DNA of 64,000 bases, taken from Echeneis naucrates (Eukaryota > Chordata > Actinopteri > Carangiformes > Echeneidae). Made by a program: the position numbers and the translations under genes. The notes under the pieces are model-generated. The model was not told the DNA's origin, did not search any database, and saw only the letters and a list, made by a program, of their open reading frames with translations. The stretch's first letter is position 1. Each line of letters begins with the position of its first letter. The stretch lies in the NCBI RefSeq assembly GCF_900963305.1, contig NW_021780170.1, forward strand, positions 1 to 64,000, in the 5' to 3' direction. Positions 21,699-31,973 of the stretch are shown here, piece by piece.

Positions 21699-22317
21699 AT
21701 GTTGACCAGTTCCTCTTACAGCCTGCTGTTCCAGCTTGAATTATCCTCAATGTTGCCCCACAAGAAGAAGGTCGTTGGTTTGAATCTCAAACTGTCAGCC
21801 GTTTTTCTGATTGATATGAGTTCCAGCCAATGATGTTAGTGATAAGAGACGGCTTGACATGACGGGTTTCAATCTTTATTTACACACAGCACATTCAGGA
21901 CATTAATGTGACAGTTTATTTTATGCTAAAGAAAATCCTTTGTTATTTGTCTCAGTGGACTTGGCTCATCATAGTTTGCTGACTAACTGGTATTGGAGTT
22001 TTGTAGAAAAAACAGAAAGATCTGACAACAGCTTTGAAAGCAGATACAGTCCATCCAGATAACCTTTGAATTAACCTTAACCTGAAACAGGTTTCAAGGA
22101 TATTTCGAGAATGTTCAAGATGGTCTGACGTTTAGGATAATTCTACCAAGAACAGCAGGCTGCAACATGGACAGACCAAAGTGAGGTGAATGTGAACTCT
22201 GTGGTGGAGGCCATGAGAAAAAATGGGAGTCTTTGATGTCATGGTGGCATTACAGAATCTTTTTTTTTTTTTTTTGCTTCAACGAGATACCAACTTTCTT
22301 CCAAAAGCTCTATCAGC

Positions 22318-22380
22318 TGCTCCAGGTGAGGCTTGAACTCACAACCTCGGCCTCACTCTGCAGGTTACTGTCATATAAGT
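22318..22380 (-). pseudogene. tRNA-Ile (TAT) 3' part with intron
   Basis: The minus strand keeps a TAT-type loop (acttatatga), intron-like sequence, and the T arm GTGAG-TTCAAGC-CTCAC with acceptor CTGGAGC. The 5' acceptor and D arm are gone. A second damaged Ile(TAT) copy is at 40008. Confidence 0.55.
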
Positions 22381-22487
22381 CATACTGTCATATCTAAAGC
22401 CTGTGGCTCCCTGTGGTCGAAATGGACAGCAGTTGTTGGACTAAAGAAAACTCAGCTGTTACTGAATCCGCTGCGCACCAGCAGCTC

Positions 22488-22575
22488 CCTTCGATAGCTC
22501 AGTTGGTAGAGCGGAGGACTGTAGAGGCTTACAGCTGAAATCCTTAGGTCGCTGGTTCAAATCCGGCTCGAAGGA
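22488..22575 (+). tRNA. tRNA-Tyr (GTA) with intron
   Basis: An 88-nt gene with acceptor CCTTCGA and TCGAAGG, the GTA anticodon, a 15-nt intron (aggcttacagctgaa) one base 3' of the anticodon, and T arm GCTGG-TTCAAAT-CCGGC. An intron at this place is normal for Tyr genes. Confidence 0.93.
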
Positions 22576-23092
22576 GGCTGTTTTTTTCATCGGCCTCATC
22601 CAGCACAGTGATGAGTCTGACTACAGACAGGAGGTGACCACAGTTGCATCACTTTTCATGTAGAGCAGCTGTGTTTTATATTGCAGGCAGCACTGAGTTT
22701 CTAACATTTGGATGTTGTTAAGAGGATCATTACCATCAGCTGAGAATCAAACATGTGCAGCACTCAGGAATTCTACCACTGAAGTTCAACGAGCATCAAA
22801 GGCTTTTGACCATTTCTGTGAATAATGTGGAGAAAAAACTAACCTTCCTCTGGTGTTCGGGTCGGGATTTTTTGGATTTTCTGCTCACAGGTGATGTTAC
22901 CAACCTGTGATCTTGATGATACTCTACAGTATGTAGATCTACATGATCCTTGCCAAATACTATTTGCTGACTGATGTCCCATTGTCAGAATGGCATGATA
23001 ACACTGTGAGAGATGTGCATTTGAAGCCTTCACTGTGGGACTTTGGAGAAGTGGATGGTGAACAGAACATCCTGCATTAGTGGGCTCAGCCA

Positions 23093-23165
23093 GCTGAAAT
23101 AGCTCAGCTGGGAGAGCGTTAGACTGAAGATCTAAAGGTCCCTGGTTCAATCCCGGGTTTCGGCA
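23093..23165 (+). tRNA. tRNA-Phe (GAA)
   Basis: A complete 73-nt tRNA. Acceptor GCTGAAA pairs with TTTCGGC with one T-G wobble. Anticodon arm TTAGA-CTGAAGA-TCTAA. Phe copies at 26660, 28508, 37154 and 50329 share the same flanking spacer. Confidence 0.92.
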
Positions 23166-23199
23166 TCAGAGGTACCTGAGTGTGGTTCAAGTTCAGATT

Positions 23200-23360
23200 T
23201 TTCTGACCTACATTTCCAATGTTCCCCCTCTTCTTTCAACCACACCATGAATTGTGAGGTTGGATGCGTCACGCTGACTGGTTGTGTGTCCAAAAGGCTG
23301 TCAAACACATCTTTCTTCAGTTTTCTCCTCCAAACATTTGTACACAGTTTTGAGATGACT
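23200..23360. repeat. Phe-linked spacer repeat, representative copy
   Basis: The block contains tttcaaccacaccatgaa and cacgctgactggttgtgtgt, then tctcctccaaacatttgtac. Copies lie near 25590-25770, 26440-26620, 27820-27980, 28620-28730, 50160-50280, 52970-53120 and 60470-60560, often next to tRNA-Phe. The open frames through it are not genes. Confidence 0.7.
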
Positions 23361-23456
23361 TCAGCTGGAAAATGTCAGGAGTTTTTCAAGCAGCACTGAT
23401 TTACAGGAAACGACGAATATTGGAGCGTGAACAGCTAGCTGTTGCTAAAAAGCTGT

Positions 23457-23528
23457 TAGCAGAGGATGGTTTCGATCCATCGACCTCTGGGTTATGGGCC
23501 CAGCACGCTTCCACTGCGCCACTCTGCT
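23457..23528 (-). tRNA. tRNA-iMet (CAT, initiator)
   Basis: 72 nt with the initiator features: anticodon stem with GGG/CCC (TGGG-CCCATAA-CCCA), an A1-T72 acceptor end (AGCAGAG with CTCTGCT), and an ATCGAAA T loop. One D-loop base differs from the other copies. Confidence 0.93.
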
Positions 23529-23534
23529 GTAAAC

Positions 23535-23607
23535 CACCCCAGATGGGACTCAAACCCACAATCCCTGGGTTAGGAGGCCAGTGCCTTATCCATTAGGCCA
23601 CTGGGGC
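23535..23607 (-). tRNA. tRNA-Arg (CCT)
   Basis: 73 nt with anticodon CCT. The last pair of the anticodon stem is C-C because the 3' strand reads CCCAG instead of GCCAG, unlike the intact duplicate at 39424. Acceptor and T arm are good. Confidence 0.82.
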
Positions 23608-23952
23608 ACAAAAAAAAATGGGAGGAGCCTTTGATCTCTGTGATGTCATTAGAACCTTTGTGACATCACAGAATCAGCATCTCCTTTGATGGTTACTGAT
23701 GGAACAGGAAAAGGTCAGATCCTGATATAATCTTGTGAATCCACAAGTATGCCTTTCTTTGTTTGTGTACCAACAGCCTGAGCTCTGGTTCTGACTTTGT
23801 TTTGATGAACCTCATTATTTACACACAGCACATTCAGGACATTAATGTGACAGTTTATTATATGCTCAAGAAACTTTGGTAAGAGTCACGATGGTCAGCC
23901 ACATATGTTGGGGGAATTTTCAGATCCAAAATACATCCCTGTACATCAGAGT

Positions 23953-23982
23953 GGTGCTGTGGCTTAGTTGGTCAAAGAGCCT
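23953..23982 (+). pseudogene. tRNA-Thr 5' fragment
   Basis: The sequence ggtgctgtggcttagttggt is the head of a Thr gene, cut before the anticodon and followed by cttgttgctcaggtcagatg. The same truncated unit recurs at 34069. Confidence 0.6.
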
Positions 23983-24167
23983 TGTTGCTCAGGTCAGATG
24001 TTGTAGAAACAAACTACTTTTGGGTTTTCATCAGCTTTAGGTTACAACGATCAATATTATAGAAATGACAGACAAAATTCTCCATGTCTTCCTGTTAATC
24101 AGTGCTGCTGAAAAAGTCATGTCTCATGATGGGACATCCAGTATGTATATGTAGCAGTATGCATAAA

Positions 24168-24239
24168 TAGCAGAGGATGGTTTCGATCCATCGACCTCTG
24201 GGTTATGGGCCCAGCACGCTTCCGCTGCGCCACTCTGCT
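24168..24239 (-). tRNA. tRNA-iMet (CAT, initiator)
   Basis: A complete 72-nt copy matching the vertebrate initiator sequence through every arm. Not followed by an Arg gene. Confidence 0.93.
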
Positions 24240-24727
24240 CAGGGTGTTCAGGTCTCCTCCGGAGATTAGTGTAATTTTTAACCAAGTCAACGTATAAGTT
24301 TGGATGTACTCTTCGATTGATTTTACATTTAACTTTAAGAGATCGTAGTTTACAGTTATAAATATAAATGGGGATAAAATCTGATTTTCATTTCATTTCA
24401 AAACTCTCGAGTGGTGGTTAGGGAAAACATGGAGAATGTCATTTATCACAGCTCTAACCAGCTGACGTTGAGGATAATTCTGACTGGATAGATAATTTTA
24501 AGTGGAATAGCAGGCTGCAACTTAGACAGACTAAAGCAACCACCGACGAGGATGGGATTCTTAACCTTAACCACTCCTCCACCTCGTCATGTTTGATTGC
24601 TTCAAAGGCAGATATTTATTAATTCTAGCTGGAATAGCAGGCTGCAACAGGACAAGTTCTGCATGTCTCTGTCTCTTGATGGGCTAATTTTTCAACAAAT
24701 TGTTCGGCTCATTTGCTAGCTGTAGTT

Positions 24728-24810
24728 GTCAGAATGGCCGAGCGGTCTAAGGCGCTGCGTTCAGGTCGCAGTCTCTCCTGGAGGCGTGGGTTCAAATCCC
24801 ACTTCTGACA
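24728..24810 (+). tRNA. tRNA-Leu (CAG), first tandem copy
   Basis: An 83-nt class II tRNA. Anticodon arm CTGCG-TTCAGGT-CGCAG, long variable arm, T arm GTGGG-TTCAAAT-CCCAC, acceptor GTCAGAA with TTCTGAC. Confidence 0.93.
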
Positions 24811-25052
24811 GAAAGTGCTTTTCTTTCACCTCTACTGCAGCAAGGTGTGTTTGTGATGTCACAAAGGTTCTAAAGAGATCAAAGACTCCTCCCACTTTTT
24901 TGTCATGACCTCCACAGTAGAGTGCACTCTGTTAAGATATTTATTAATTCTAGCTGGAATAGCAGGCTGCAACAGGACAAGTTCTGCATGTCTCTGTCTC
25001 TTGATGGGCTAATTTTTCAACAAATTGTTCGGCTCATTTGCTAGCTGTAGTT

Positions 25053-25135
25053 GTCAGAATGGCCGAGCGGTCTAAGGCGCTGCGTTCAGGTCGCAGTCTC
25101 TCCTGGAGGCGTGGGTTCAAATCCCACTTCTGACA
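25053..25135 (+). tRNA. tRNA-Leu (CAG), second tandem copy
   Basis: Identical to the gene at 24728, displaced by 325 bp. Confidence 0.93.
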
Positions 25136-25354
25136 GAAAGTGCTTTTCTTTCACCTCTACTGCAGCAAGGTGTGTTTGTGATGTCACAAAGGTTCTAAAG
25201 AGATCAAAGACTCCTCCCACTTTTTTGTCATGACCTCCACAGTAGAGTGCACTCTGTTAATGAAGCTCAAAAGGCAATCATGGTCCTGCCAGATACCTTT
25301 GAGTTCTGCAGACAGAAGCAACAACAAAACTGGAACTATTTGGACTGAACCTGG

Positions 25355-25450
25355 TTTGTCTGTATTACTTCCAAGGCAGGCTTGGAGGTCTACCAGGTCC
25401 AATTCTCTCCAGATGTCCCCAAACACACGCTTCCCCTCCAGGTTTGTCAT
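25355..25450 (-). repeat. Fragment related to the Cys-rich tail at 62163
   Basis: On the minus strand this reads MTNLEGKRVFGDIWRELDLV, matching the segment at 62220-62300 with few differences. It directly abuts the Lys tRNA at 25450. It is a duplicated piece of a possible piggyBac-like transposase end. Confidence 0.45.
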
Positions 25451-25522
25451 CTCCAATGTGGGGCTCAAACCCACAACCCTGAGATTAAGAGTCTCATGCT
25501 CTACTGACTGAGCTAGCCAGGC
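25450..25522 (-). tRNA. tRNA-Lys (CTT), slightly degenerate
   Basis: 73 nt with anticodon arm GAGA-CTCTTAA-TCTC and T arm GTGGG-TTTGAGC-CCCAC. The acceptor is weakened: 5' GCCTGGC faces ATTGGAG with a G-G mismatch at the end. Function doubtful. Confidence 0.68.
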
Positions 25523-25797
25523 TGCTAGAAATGCAAAACATCCTCCAAAAAATCGCCAAAAATCATTTCAAAATAAATAAATAAATAAATGACATTATGG
25601 GAAATCTCAAAACTGTGTACAAATGTTTGGAGGAGAAAATGGAAGAAAGATGTGTTTGACAGCCTTTTGGACACACAACCAGTCAGCGTGACGCATCCAA
25701 CCTCACAATATTTCATGGTGTGGTTGAAGGAGGAGGGAGAACATTGGAAATGTAGGTCAAAGAAACCTGAGCTTGCACCTTACTCAGGTACCTTTGA

Positions 25798-25846
25798 TGC
25801 CGAAACCCGGGATTGACCCAGGGACCTTTAGATCTTCTGTCTAACG
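25798..25846 (-). pseudogene. tRNA-Phe 3' part
   Basis: Minus strand keeps TTAGACAGAAGATCTAAAGG, the T arm and acceptor TTTCGGCA. The 5' acceptor and D arm are missing. One change in the anticodon loop gives CAGAAGA. Confidence 0.65.
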
Positions 25847-26391
25847 CCCTTAGTGTTACATTGATCATGCAGTGCCTCACCATCATGACTCTTACCAAAG
25901 TTTGTCTTCTGTTAAAAAAGAGCAATCACCATCTGCTCAACACAGCAACCAACACTAAACTGCCGTTTCTCTAGTCCAGAGACTGCAAGCAAAAGCTGTA
26001 ACACAGGAAGTGATGGCAGCACCATGATTGCCTTTTGAGCCTCATTAACAGTGTGCACTCCATGGTGGAGTTCATGAGAAAAAATGGGAGGAGCCTTTGA
26101 TCTCTGTGATGTCATTAAAACCTTTGTGACATCACAGAATCAGCATCTCCTTTGCTGGACAAGCCCAGCTGTTGCCTTGCAGTCGTCAGGAGAGCTAACC
26201 TTTATGATATGGAGCTGTGTGAGGTTGGCTGGTTGTGTTATTTGTAGTGTCTTGTAAAGTGAAGCAACAGTAACTTTGTGGCTCATGCTGTGCTGCGGAG
26301 AAGGGAAATTGGTGTTTTAGCTGTTGCAGGAGCTCAGAAGCTGTCTGGTTAGCTAAAGCTGCTAAAACTGCTAAAGCTACCACACCATGCA

Positions 26392-26425
26392 GGGGATGTA
26401 GCTCAGTGGTAGAGCGCATGCTTTA
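26392..26425 (+). pseudogene. tRNA-Ala (TGC) 5' fragment
   Basis: The sequence ggggatgtagctcagtggta to gcgcatgcttt is the front of Ala(TGC). It is cut in the anticodon loop and followed by Phe-linked spacer. Confidence 0.6.
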
Positions 26426-26659
26426 CCACTGCAAAAATGACACACAAATGACATTATGGGAAATCTCAAAACTGTGTACAAATGTTTGGAGAAGAAAATG
26501 GAAGAAAGGTGTGTTTGACAGCCTTTTGGACACACAACCAGTCAGTGTGACGCATCCAACCTCACAATATTTCATGGTGTGGTTGAAAGAGGAGGGAGAA
26601 CATTGGAAATGTAGGTCAAATAAAATAGAGTTCGAACCTCACTCAGGTACCACCTCAGA

Positions 26660-26732
26660 TGCCGAAACCCGGGACTGAACCAGGGACCGTCAGATCTTCA
26701 GTCTAATGCTCTCCCAGCTGAGCTATTTCGGC
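26660..26732 (-). tRNA. tRNA-Phe (GAA)
   Basis: A complete 73-nt copy. Acceptor GCCGAAA with TTTCGGC is perfect. The anticodon stem has one T-G wobble (TTAGA with TCTGA). Confidence 0.88.
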
Positions 26733-27026
26733 TGGCTGAGCCCACTGATGCAGGATGTTCTGTTCACCATCCACTTCTCCAAAGTCCCACAGTGAAGGCT
26801 TCAAATGCACATCTCTCACAGTGTTATCATGCCAAGAGAAAGAACTGACTGATTCTGACAATGGGACATCACCATGGCCCAGGTACTGATGGAACATTTG
26901 TGGCATTGTGACGTCACTGGAGATCAAAGGCATTTCCTGCCTTTCATTGATCCCCCACGCGACACAGATGGATACGTCACTCTCTCACGTTCGCTTCAAA
27001 TGAATGAGTGCATGCAGTTTCTGTAT

Positions 27027-27053
27027 GCTCTACCGACTGAGCTACTCAGGCTT
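27027..27053 (-). pseudogene. tRNA-Lys 5' fragment
   Basis: Minus strand GCCTGAGTAGCTCAGTCGGT then AGAGCA, the head of Lys(TTT), joined to CRE-type spacer. Confidence 0.55.
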
Positions 27054-27254
27054 CTGATTGGTGTATAATTGGACGAGCCCTCTTCTTAACAGAAGATTTT
27101 AGTTTTCTTTTACACAAGAGTTTAGTTCTTTGGAGATATGGCAATAATAACTTCCTGTATTACAGCTTTTACTTGCAGTCTCTGGACTAGAGAAACAGTA
27201 GTTTAGAGTAAGAGTCATGATGGTCAGGCACTGATATTGGCAACATAACACAAT

Positions 27255-27316
27255 GGGCTCATCCAGGATTTGTACCCTGGACCTCTCGCACCCTAAGCGA
27301 GAATCATACCCCTAGA
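27255..27316 (-). pseudogene. tRNA-Pro (AGG), 5' truncated
   Basis: Anticodon arm CTCGC-TTAGGGT-GCGAG and the T arm are present, with an altered T loop. The 5' acceptor strand and first D-arm bases are missing. Confidence 0.65.
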
Positions 27317-28253
27317 GACTTTCTCAGCATAACATTTATGGCATTCAAAATGTTTTAAACCGTATTTATCATACAGTCAGACTTTTTCTGAGGGCCACTG
27401 AGCCATCCTGACGTGTCTCCAGCTGCCAGCTGATATTGTATAATCATATTCAAGGTACACCTCTGAAACATGACACACCAAACACTTTGAGAAGCTAGTT
27501 CATAACCGAAGTAATCTGGTTTCCGTCTCCTCCCTGTCTTCATGTTCCACTTCGAAGGTCGTTGCTTATCTCCGGAGGTATGATCTCAGCTCCTGTAAGA
27601 AAAACACAAGTTTCTGCATTCCTGCAGGGTTAGTAAAAGTTGAGCAATACTGTGATAATCATTTTATGTACATTTATTCTAACAGAAACAGAGAAGTTAA
27701 TGCTAGCTTTGACAGCACAGTGTCAGCTACTCAGTGCATTGCAGTTGGCTGTGTATGAGGCAGCTGAGCTGCAGACCAGTCAGGGAGGAAGAAATTTGTT
27801 ATTGTTGTTATATATGGTTGTTTTGACCTATATTTCCAATATTCTGCCTCGTCTTTCAACCACACCACAACCACATGAAATATTGTGAGGTTGAATGCTG
27901 CACGCTGACTGGTTGTGTGTCCAAATGGCTTCAAAGACATCTTTCTGCCATTCACTCCTCCAAACCTTTGGACACAGCTTTGAGCTTTCTCACAGGTGAC
28001 ACAGGTGTCATTATTTCAGTGAAGATGTATGTGATATGGTGACCAAGGAACTGTATTCAGGCTCCAGTCTCTTTATGCAGGTCATCTCTCTCTCTGCCAT
28101 TTACTAATATATATATATTATATTAGTATATTTGTACCAACCAGCACCAACCACTAAAACACTGTTCCTCTTGTCCAGATTCTGCAGGTAAAAGCTGATT
28201 CAAAGAAAAGAGGGGTTGGCATTCCTCATCTTTTTTGCCCAAATTCCAACCAG

Positions 28254-28316
28254 GACCAGAACCAAAGAGAAACACAAAGAATTCATCGGTGTCTCTGATT
28301 GGAGTGAATCAATAGA
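28254..28316 (-). ncRNA. Decayed miR-430c-type hairpin
   Basis: The 5' arm (cactccaatcagagacac) is recognisable on the minus strand, but the mature arm has lost its seed and is shortened. A similar relic lies at 53292. The flank gaagtcatctaacgtctaag is shared by both. Confidence 0.4.
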
Positions 28317-28507
28317 TTCTGTAATTGAAGTCATCTAACGTCTAAGAAGACATCAATTTAAAACTTGTGATCGTTTTAATTGAAATTCCAACCAAGGTTT
28401 GGAAGGGGGGGCGGAGGGTGAAAATGACAGGAGGGTTAAAGAGCAGTGTTAATGGGCAAAAACAAGCAGAACTGTCACAGAACATCCAGCAGAAACGGAG
28501 CCATCCA

Positions 28508-28580
28508 GCCGAAATAGCTCAGTTGGGAGAGCATTAGACTGAAGATCTAAAGGTCCCTGGTTCAATCCCGGGTTTCGGCA
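28508..28580 (+). tRNA. tRNA-Phe (GAA)
   Basis: A complete 73-nt copy with perfect acceptor (GCCGAAA with TTTCGGC) and consensus arms. Confidence 0.94.
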
Positions 28581-28872
28581 TCTGAGGTGGTACCTGAGTG
28601 AGATTCAAGCTCTGTTTTTTTTTTACCTACATTTCCAATATTCTCCCTCCTCTTTCAACCACACCATGAAATATTGTGAGGGTGGATGTGTCACGCTGAC
28701 TGGTTGTGTGTCCAAAAGGCTGTCAAAGACGCCATTTTCTCGTGGAAGATCGCAGGATTTTTCAGATGATGTGGTCCTTTTGGCACCATCAGCCTGAGAT
28801 CTACAGGGTTCATTGGATCGTCCACAAAAATGGCTGCATGAACATTAGAATGCTGAGATGCATGGTTGCATC

Positions 28873-28944
28873 TCCCATATGGTCTAGCGGTCAGGATTCC
28901 TGGTTTTCACCCAGGCGGCCCGGGTTCGACTCCCGGTATGGGAA
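28873..28944 (+). tRNA. tRNA-Glu (TTC)
   Basis: 72 nt identical or nearly so to the vertebrate consensus. Anticodon arm CCTGG-TTTTCAC-CCAGG, T arm CCGGG-TTCGACT-CCCGG, acceptor TCCCATA with TATGGGA. Confidence 0.95.
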
Positions 28945-29373
28945 ACTCCTTTACAACAATGGACCTACCACTAGCAGGCCCCATTTTGGGCAATAAAGAT
29001 TTTCTTGGAAGCCCAAAAATGAGTTGGAGAAATCTTCAGTTCCCAGTAGAAACATTTATTAAGGTCACCGGTAAAGTAAGGCAGCGCTGGGCTTGAAGTG
29101 ACAGAGCTCCCCCAGGATCTCTGCCAGAAAGAGCCCTGATATCTGGAAAAGTTTCACATTTATCTTCTTGAGCTGGGTCTGTCCCGAACAGAGGTTGGAC
29201 TTTCACACAACCAAATGTAACTGGCAGTCAGATGTACAAAGATGTCATTTACAAACAGTTTCTACTAACAGTTAGTTGAGGAATCAGCTGAATGAGGACA
29301 GATGTGACTTAAAGCACAACAAAGATCTTTCCCAGAAGGCCCTCAGACAAAGAAGCTGGGTAACAGCACAGAC

Positions 29374-29436
29374 TGTCAGGAGTGGTATTTGAACCCTCAG
29401 TTCCAGAGGAGACTGTCACCTGAACACAGCACCTTC
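29374..29436 (-). pseudogene. tRNA-Leu (CAG) relic
   Basis: Minus strand keeps a weak Leu(CAG) 3' portion: ctgtgttcaggtgacagtct and a T arm ending CTCCTGACA. Several substitutions, 5' part lost. Confidence 0.45.
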
Positions 29437-29884
29437 TACAGCTGCTATCAAAAGGCTTGTTGGGGAAATCCATCCACGGTTTTAATGTAGGACTATTCAT
29501 CTACCTGTGTCTACCTGAGCTTCATTAACAGTGTGCACTCGATGGTAACTGAGGGATCAGAGTGTTGGAGAGCAGAACTCTTTCCTGTGCTTCAGATACA
29601 CTGTTTGGTTCTGAGCTGATCATTAATAATCAATGAATGATCAATAATCTTCTCAGCTGCTCTGAATGGTGACAGTGGGGCAGCCTATGTGTTTACATCT
29701 GAATCACATGTGATTTTGGAGTTTTTCAGATCTCCTCCACAGAAGGTGGATCTGATCTCAGGTCATGGCCAACACTGACCTCTGCTGCTTGATGCTGCCT
29801 TCATCCTGATGAATGCTGAAGCAATGAAATATGACAAGAACAGACACTAAACTGACAACAGGACATTAAAATGGGCCACACTCA

Positions 29885-29938
29885 GACCCCACATGGCCCA
29901 AAGGACAAGGTGTTTGACTTTGGATCAGAAGACTGAGG
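29885..29938 (+). pseudogene. tRNA-Arg-like relic with TTG anticodon
   Basis: The sequence gaccccacatggcccaaagg then ttgactttggatcagaagac resembles Arg(TCG) from acceptor to variable loop, but the anticodon loop is CTTTGGA instead of CTTCGGA. The T arm is missing. Two fuller relatives with the same change are at 37442 and 46759. Confidence 0.5.
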
Positions 29939-30229
29939 TAAAGATTTATGTTCACAGAGATCACAGAGAGTCTCTTGAACGGCTCTTTAATATGAATGAT
30001 GGGAACCAAGTCACAGCCCCCCCGCCATTTTTCTATTTGTGCCTCTGTGCCATCAAATACAATTTTGTGAAGGATAACAAAAGAAAGACACAAAAGGTGA
30101 ACTGTGATGGCAGGAATCAAAGTGTGAACACAGTCTGGCAACTCTTCAGGGAAATACGCAGAACAGTCTGTCTTTTCTGGACATGTTTGGTGTTTCTAAC
30201 ACAACACAGCTGCTTGTTAACTTTCTCCA

Positions 30230-30251
30230 TAAATGCTTCTCTTTGGGGTTG
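30230..30251 (+). ncRNA. mir430: miR-430c-type 3' arm, 5' arm lost
   Basis: The bases carry the seed AAATGCT and the tail TCTCTTTGGGGTTG. The expected partner arm (cactccaatcagagacac) is not present upstream, so a proper precursor is unlikely. Confidence 0.5.
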
Positions 30252-30524
30252 TCCTGCTCAGAAATTCAGTAAAAAAAAAATGATGATTTGCTATTTTAAA
30301 TAGATTTCTTGAGATCAGCTCCAACAACACAACCCTGATCCCTAATCACTGCAGTTAACAGTCCTCTCATCATATGCTAACAGTCCTCATGAATTTAAGA
30401 GGATCGTTGTCTGATCATTCTATTCTTCAAACTGTTACCAAGACCACAGAAACTTCCTACTGAAGGAGGACAACACATTTATTCAACAAACTGGAAAAAA
30501 GTTCAGAGTCACAATTAATTATCC

Positions 30525-30585
30525 AACGTGTTTGTTGACTTGATTGACTTGGATTCAGTAAATGCTGCTTGTTGGGGCAGCGTTA
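30525..30585 (+). ncRNA. mir430: miR-430 hairpin, subtype A (AAATGCT seed)
   Basis: The mature arm lies at about 30559-30580 (aaatgctgcttgttggggca). The outer stem can pair aacg with cgtt, and gtgttt faces aaatgc. Confidence 0.65.
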
Positions 30586-30635
30586 ACTGACAAAGACAAT
30601 AAAGAAGTAAAGAATCAATGTCTTCTAACTCAGAT

Positions 30636-30696
30636 CACATCAGTCAGAGACACTGTTGATTCCTTTCTGCATGACTGTTTCTCTTTGGGGTTGTCC
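30636..30696 (+). ncRNA. mir430: miR-430c-type hairpin, seed damaged
   Basis: The 5' arm atcagtcagagacactgttg and 3' end tctctttggggttg remain, but the seed reads GACTGTT. Probably not functional. Confidence 0.5.
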
Positions 30697-30896
30697 TGTT
30701 TGCAATTTGGACAGAATATTTTATTTATTTCTATTTATTTTTTGAAATCAGCCAAAGTCATGAATTTGTCATAAACATTTCCCGAACATGATTCATGATG
30801 ATTCATGATTCACGCTGCTGTGTCCTGGTATGAAGCACAGTGGTTCTGTCAATGTGTCCTTTCTTTCTTCTTACCTTATGTTACCTTAACTGTTAA

Positions 30897-30925
30897 ATTC
30901 AGTAATAGCTACTTTTTGTTTTTTT
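30897..30925 (+). ncRNA. miR-430 subtype A relic
   Basis: The words ttaccttaactgttaaattc and agtaatagctact match the A unit but the seed and tail are broken, just before the LINE-like insertion. Confidence 0.4.
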
Positions 30926-30929
30926 ACTT

Positions 30930-31149
30930 TTTTATTTATTTCCACAGTTATCTACAGTCATGCTAATTCTCAACTGTACATATATTGTTACTGGCTTCTT
31001 TTGTAAATATATTCATACATTTTATTTTTTACTTCATCTTTTATCTTTCTTATTTTATAATTATATTTTGTACCACAGAGTTGTCTTTAAGGTTTGTTAT
31101 ACGTTGTGTATGATGGCAATAAAAACATTCTAATTCTAACTCTAATTCT
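30930..31149 (+). mobile_element. LINE-like 3' fragment inserted in a miR-430c unit
   Basis: About 215 bp ending in gatggcaataaaaacattct and a short attctaa-type repeat, the usual 3' end of fish non-LTR elements. Immediately after it the text resumes as ctttgaggttgctctgg, the tail of a miR-430c arm. The same insertion at the same unit is present in inverted form at 58711-58923. Confidence 0.6.
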
Positions 31150-31228
31150 TTGAGGTTGCTCTGGTGGAAATCTGACCCGTTTTTAATGATTTCTTGAGAT
31201 CAGCTAAATCTATGAATTTGTCATCAAC

Positions 31229-31292
31229 ATTTCTGCAACTGAAGAACAGACTTGTGTTTTCAGAGCAGTAAGTGCTATTAGTTGGGGCAGAG
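31229..31292 (+). ncRNA. mir430: miR-430 hairpin, subtype B
   Basis: Mature arm at about 31269-31290 (aagtgctattagttggggca). The 5' arm ctgcaactgaagaacagact has two mismatches to the usual cccaactgaagcac. Confidence 0.7.
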
Positions 31293-31421
31293 TTTGTGAT
31301 TTCAAATGTTTTTCAAAAAAGATGAGGAATGCCATTCCTTCTTTTCTCCCATCACCAGTACAGCAGGTATTATCAGTGATATGGGGGATGGGGGTTAAGA
31401 AAGTCACAAATGTTACCTTAA

Positions 31422-31484
31422 CCTGAGCACTGACTTGACTGTTGAATTCAGTAAGTGCTACTTGTTGGGGCAGTGCTGACTGAC
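31422..31484 (+). ncRNA. mir430: miR-430 hairpin, subtype A
   Basis: Mature arm at about 31452-31473 (aagtgctacttgttggggca). gagcact pairs with agtgct and the outer stem pairs around cagtgctgac. Confidence 0.82.
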
Positions 31485-31524
31485 AAAGACAACAACATCT
31501 TCTTAGAATACAATACTGACCATT

Positions 31525-31577
31525 TCAATTACACAGACGACTTCCTTTTGTACAAATGCTTTTCTATGTGGTTGTCC
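31525..31577 (+). ncRNA. mir430: miR-430c-type unit, weak hairpin
   Basis: The 3' arm keeps an AAATGCT seed but its tail is ttttctatgtggttg. The 5' arm is strongly changed. Colinear relatives are at 43838 and 57100. Confidence 0.5.
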
Positions 31578-31645
31578 TGGATGGTATTAAAACCAGTTTT
31601 TATAGATTTCTTCAGATCAGCTGAGTGAGTGAATTTGTCCTCAAC

Positions 31646-31711
31646 ATTTCCCCAACTGAAGCACAGACTTGTGTTCTGAGAGCAGTAAGTGCTTTTTATT
31701 GGGGTAGTGTT
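31646..31711 (+). ncRNA. mir430: miR-430 hairpin, subtype B
   Basis: Mature arm at about 31686-31707 (aagtgctttttattggggta). The 5' arm ccccaactgaagcacagact pairs through agcac and ccccaa. Confidence 0.78.
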
Positions 31712-31808
31712 GGTGATTTCAGAAGTCAATCACAAGTTTTATCAGTTTTTGGGGCGTGGGGGTTAAGAACATCTGAAGTAGTTTGAAAGTCACAAATGTT
31801 ACCTTAAC

Positions 31809-31868
31809 TTGAGCACTAACTTGACTTGAATTCAGTAAGTGCAACTTGTTGGGGCAGTGCTGACTGAC
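31809..31868 (+). ncRNA. mir430: miR-430 hairpin, subtype A
   Basis: Mature arm at about 31836-31857 (aagtgcaacttgttggggca). The seed position after AAGTGC is A instead of T, so targeting may be altered. Confidence 0.72.
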
Positions 31869-31973
31869 AAAGACAGCAGGTTTGGTGGGAGCCATGACTC
31901 CCAACACAAATGCAGATATGTTTATCTAGAGACTAAGTCTTGGTTGGAATATAAAAAAAAACATTGTCATCAA

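Larger units (their letters stand above)
23372..23610. repeat. iMet-Arg tRNA pair segment, copy 1
   Basis: About 240 bp carrying iMet and Arg(CCT) in the same order and orientation recurs at 39255-39500 with a few differences. The pair was duplicated as one unit. Confidence 0.8.
24609..25258. repeat. Exact 325-bp tandem duplication with tRNA-Leu
   Basis: Two head-to-tail copies of about 325 bp, from gatatttattaattctagc to tagagtgcactctgttaa, appear identical by eye, including flanks. Each holds one Leu(CAG) gene. This must be a very young duplication or an assembly artefact. Confidence 0.88.

Noticed and set aside
23372-23596. 74-codon frame shared with 39225-39485
   Set aside because: It reads through iMet and Arg tRNA genes; conservation is due to the tRNAs.
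24726-25233. Two identical 60-codon frames as duplicated genes
   Set aside because: They start inside tRNA-Leu and are a side effect of the 325-bp duplication.
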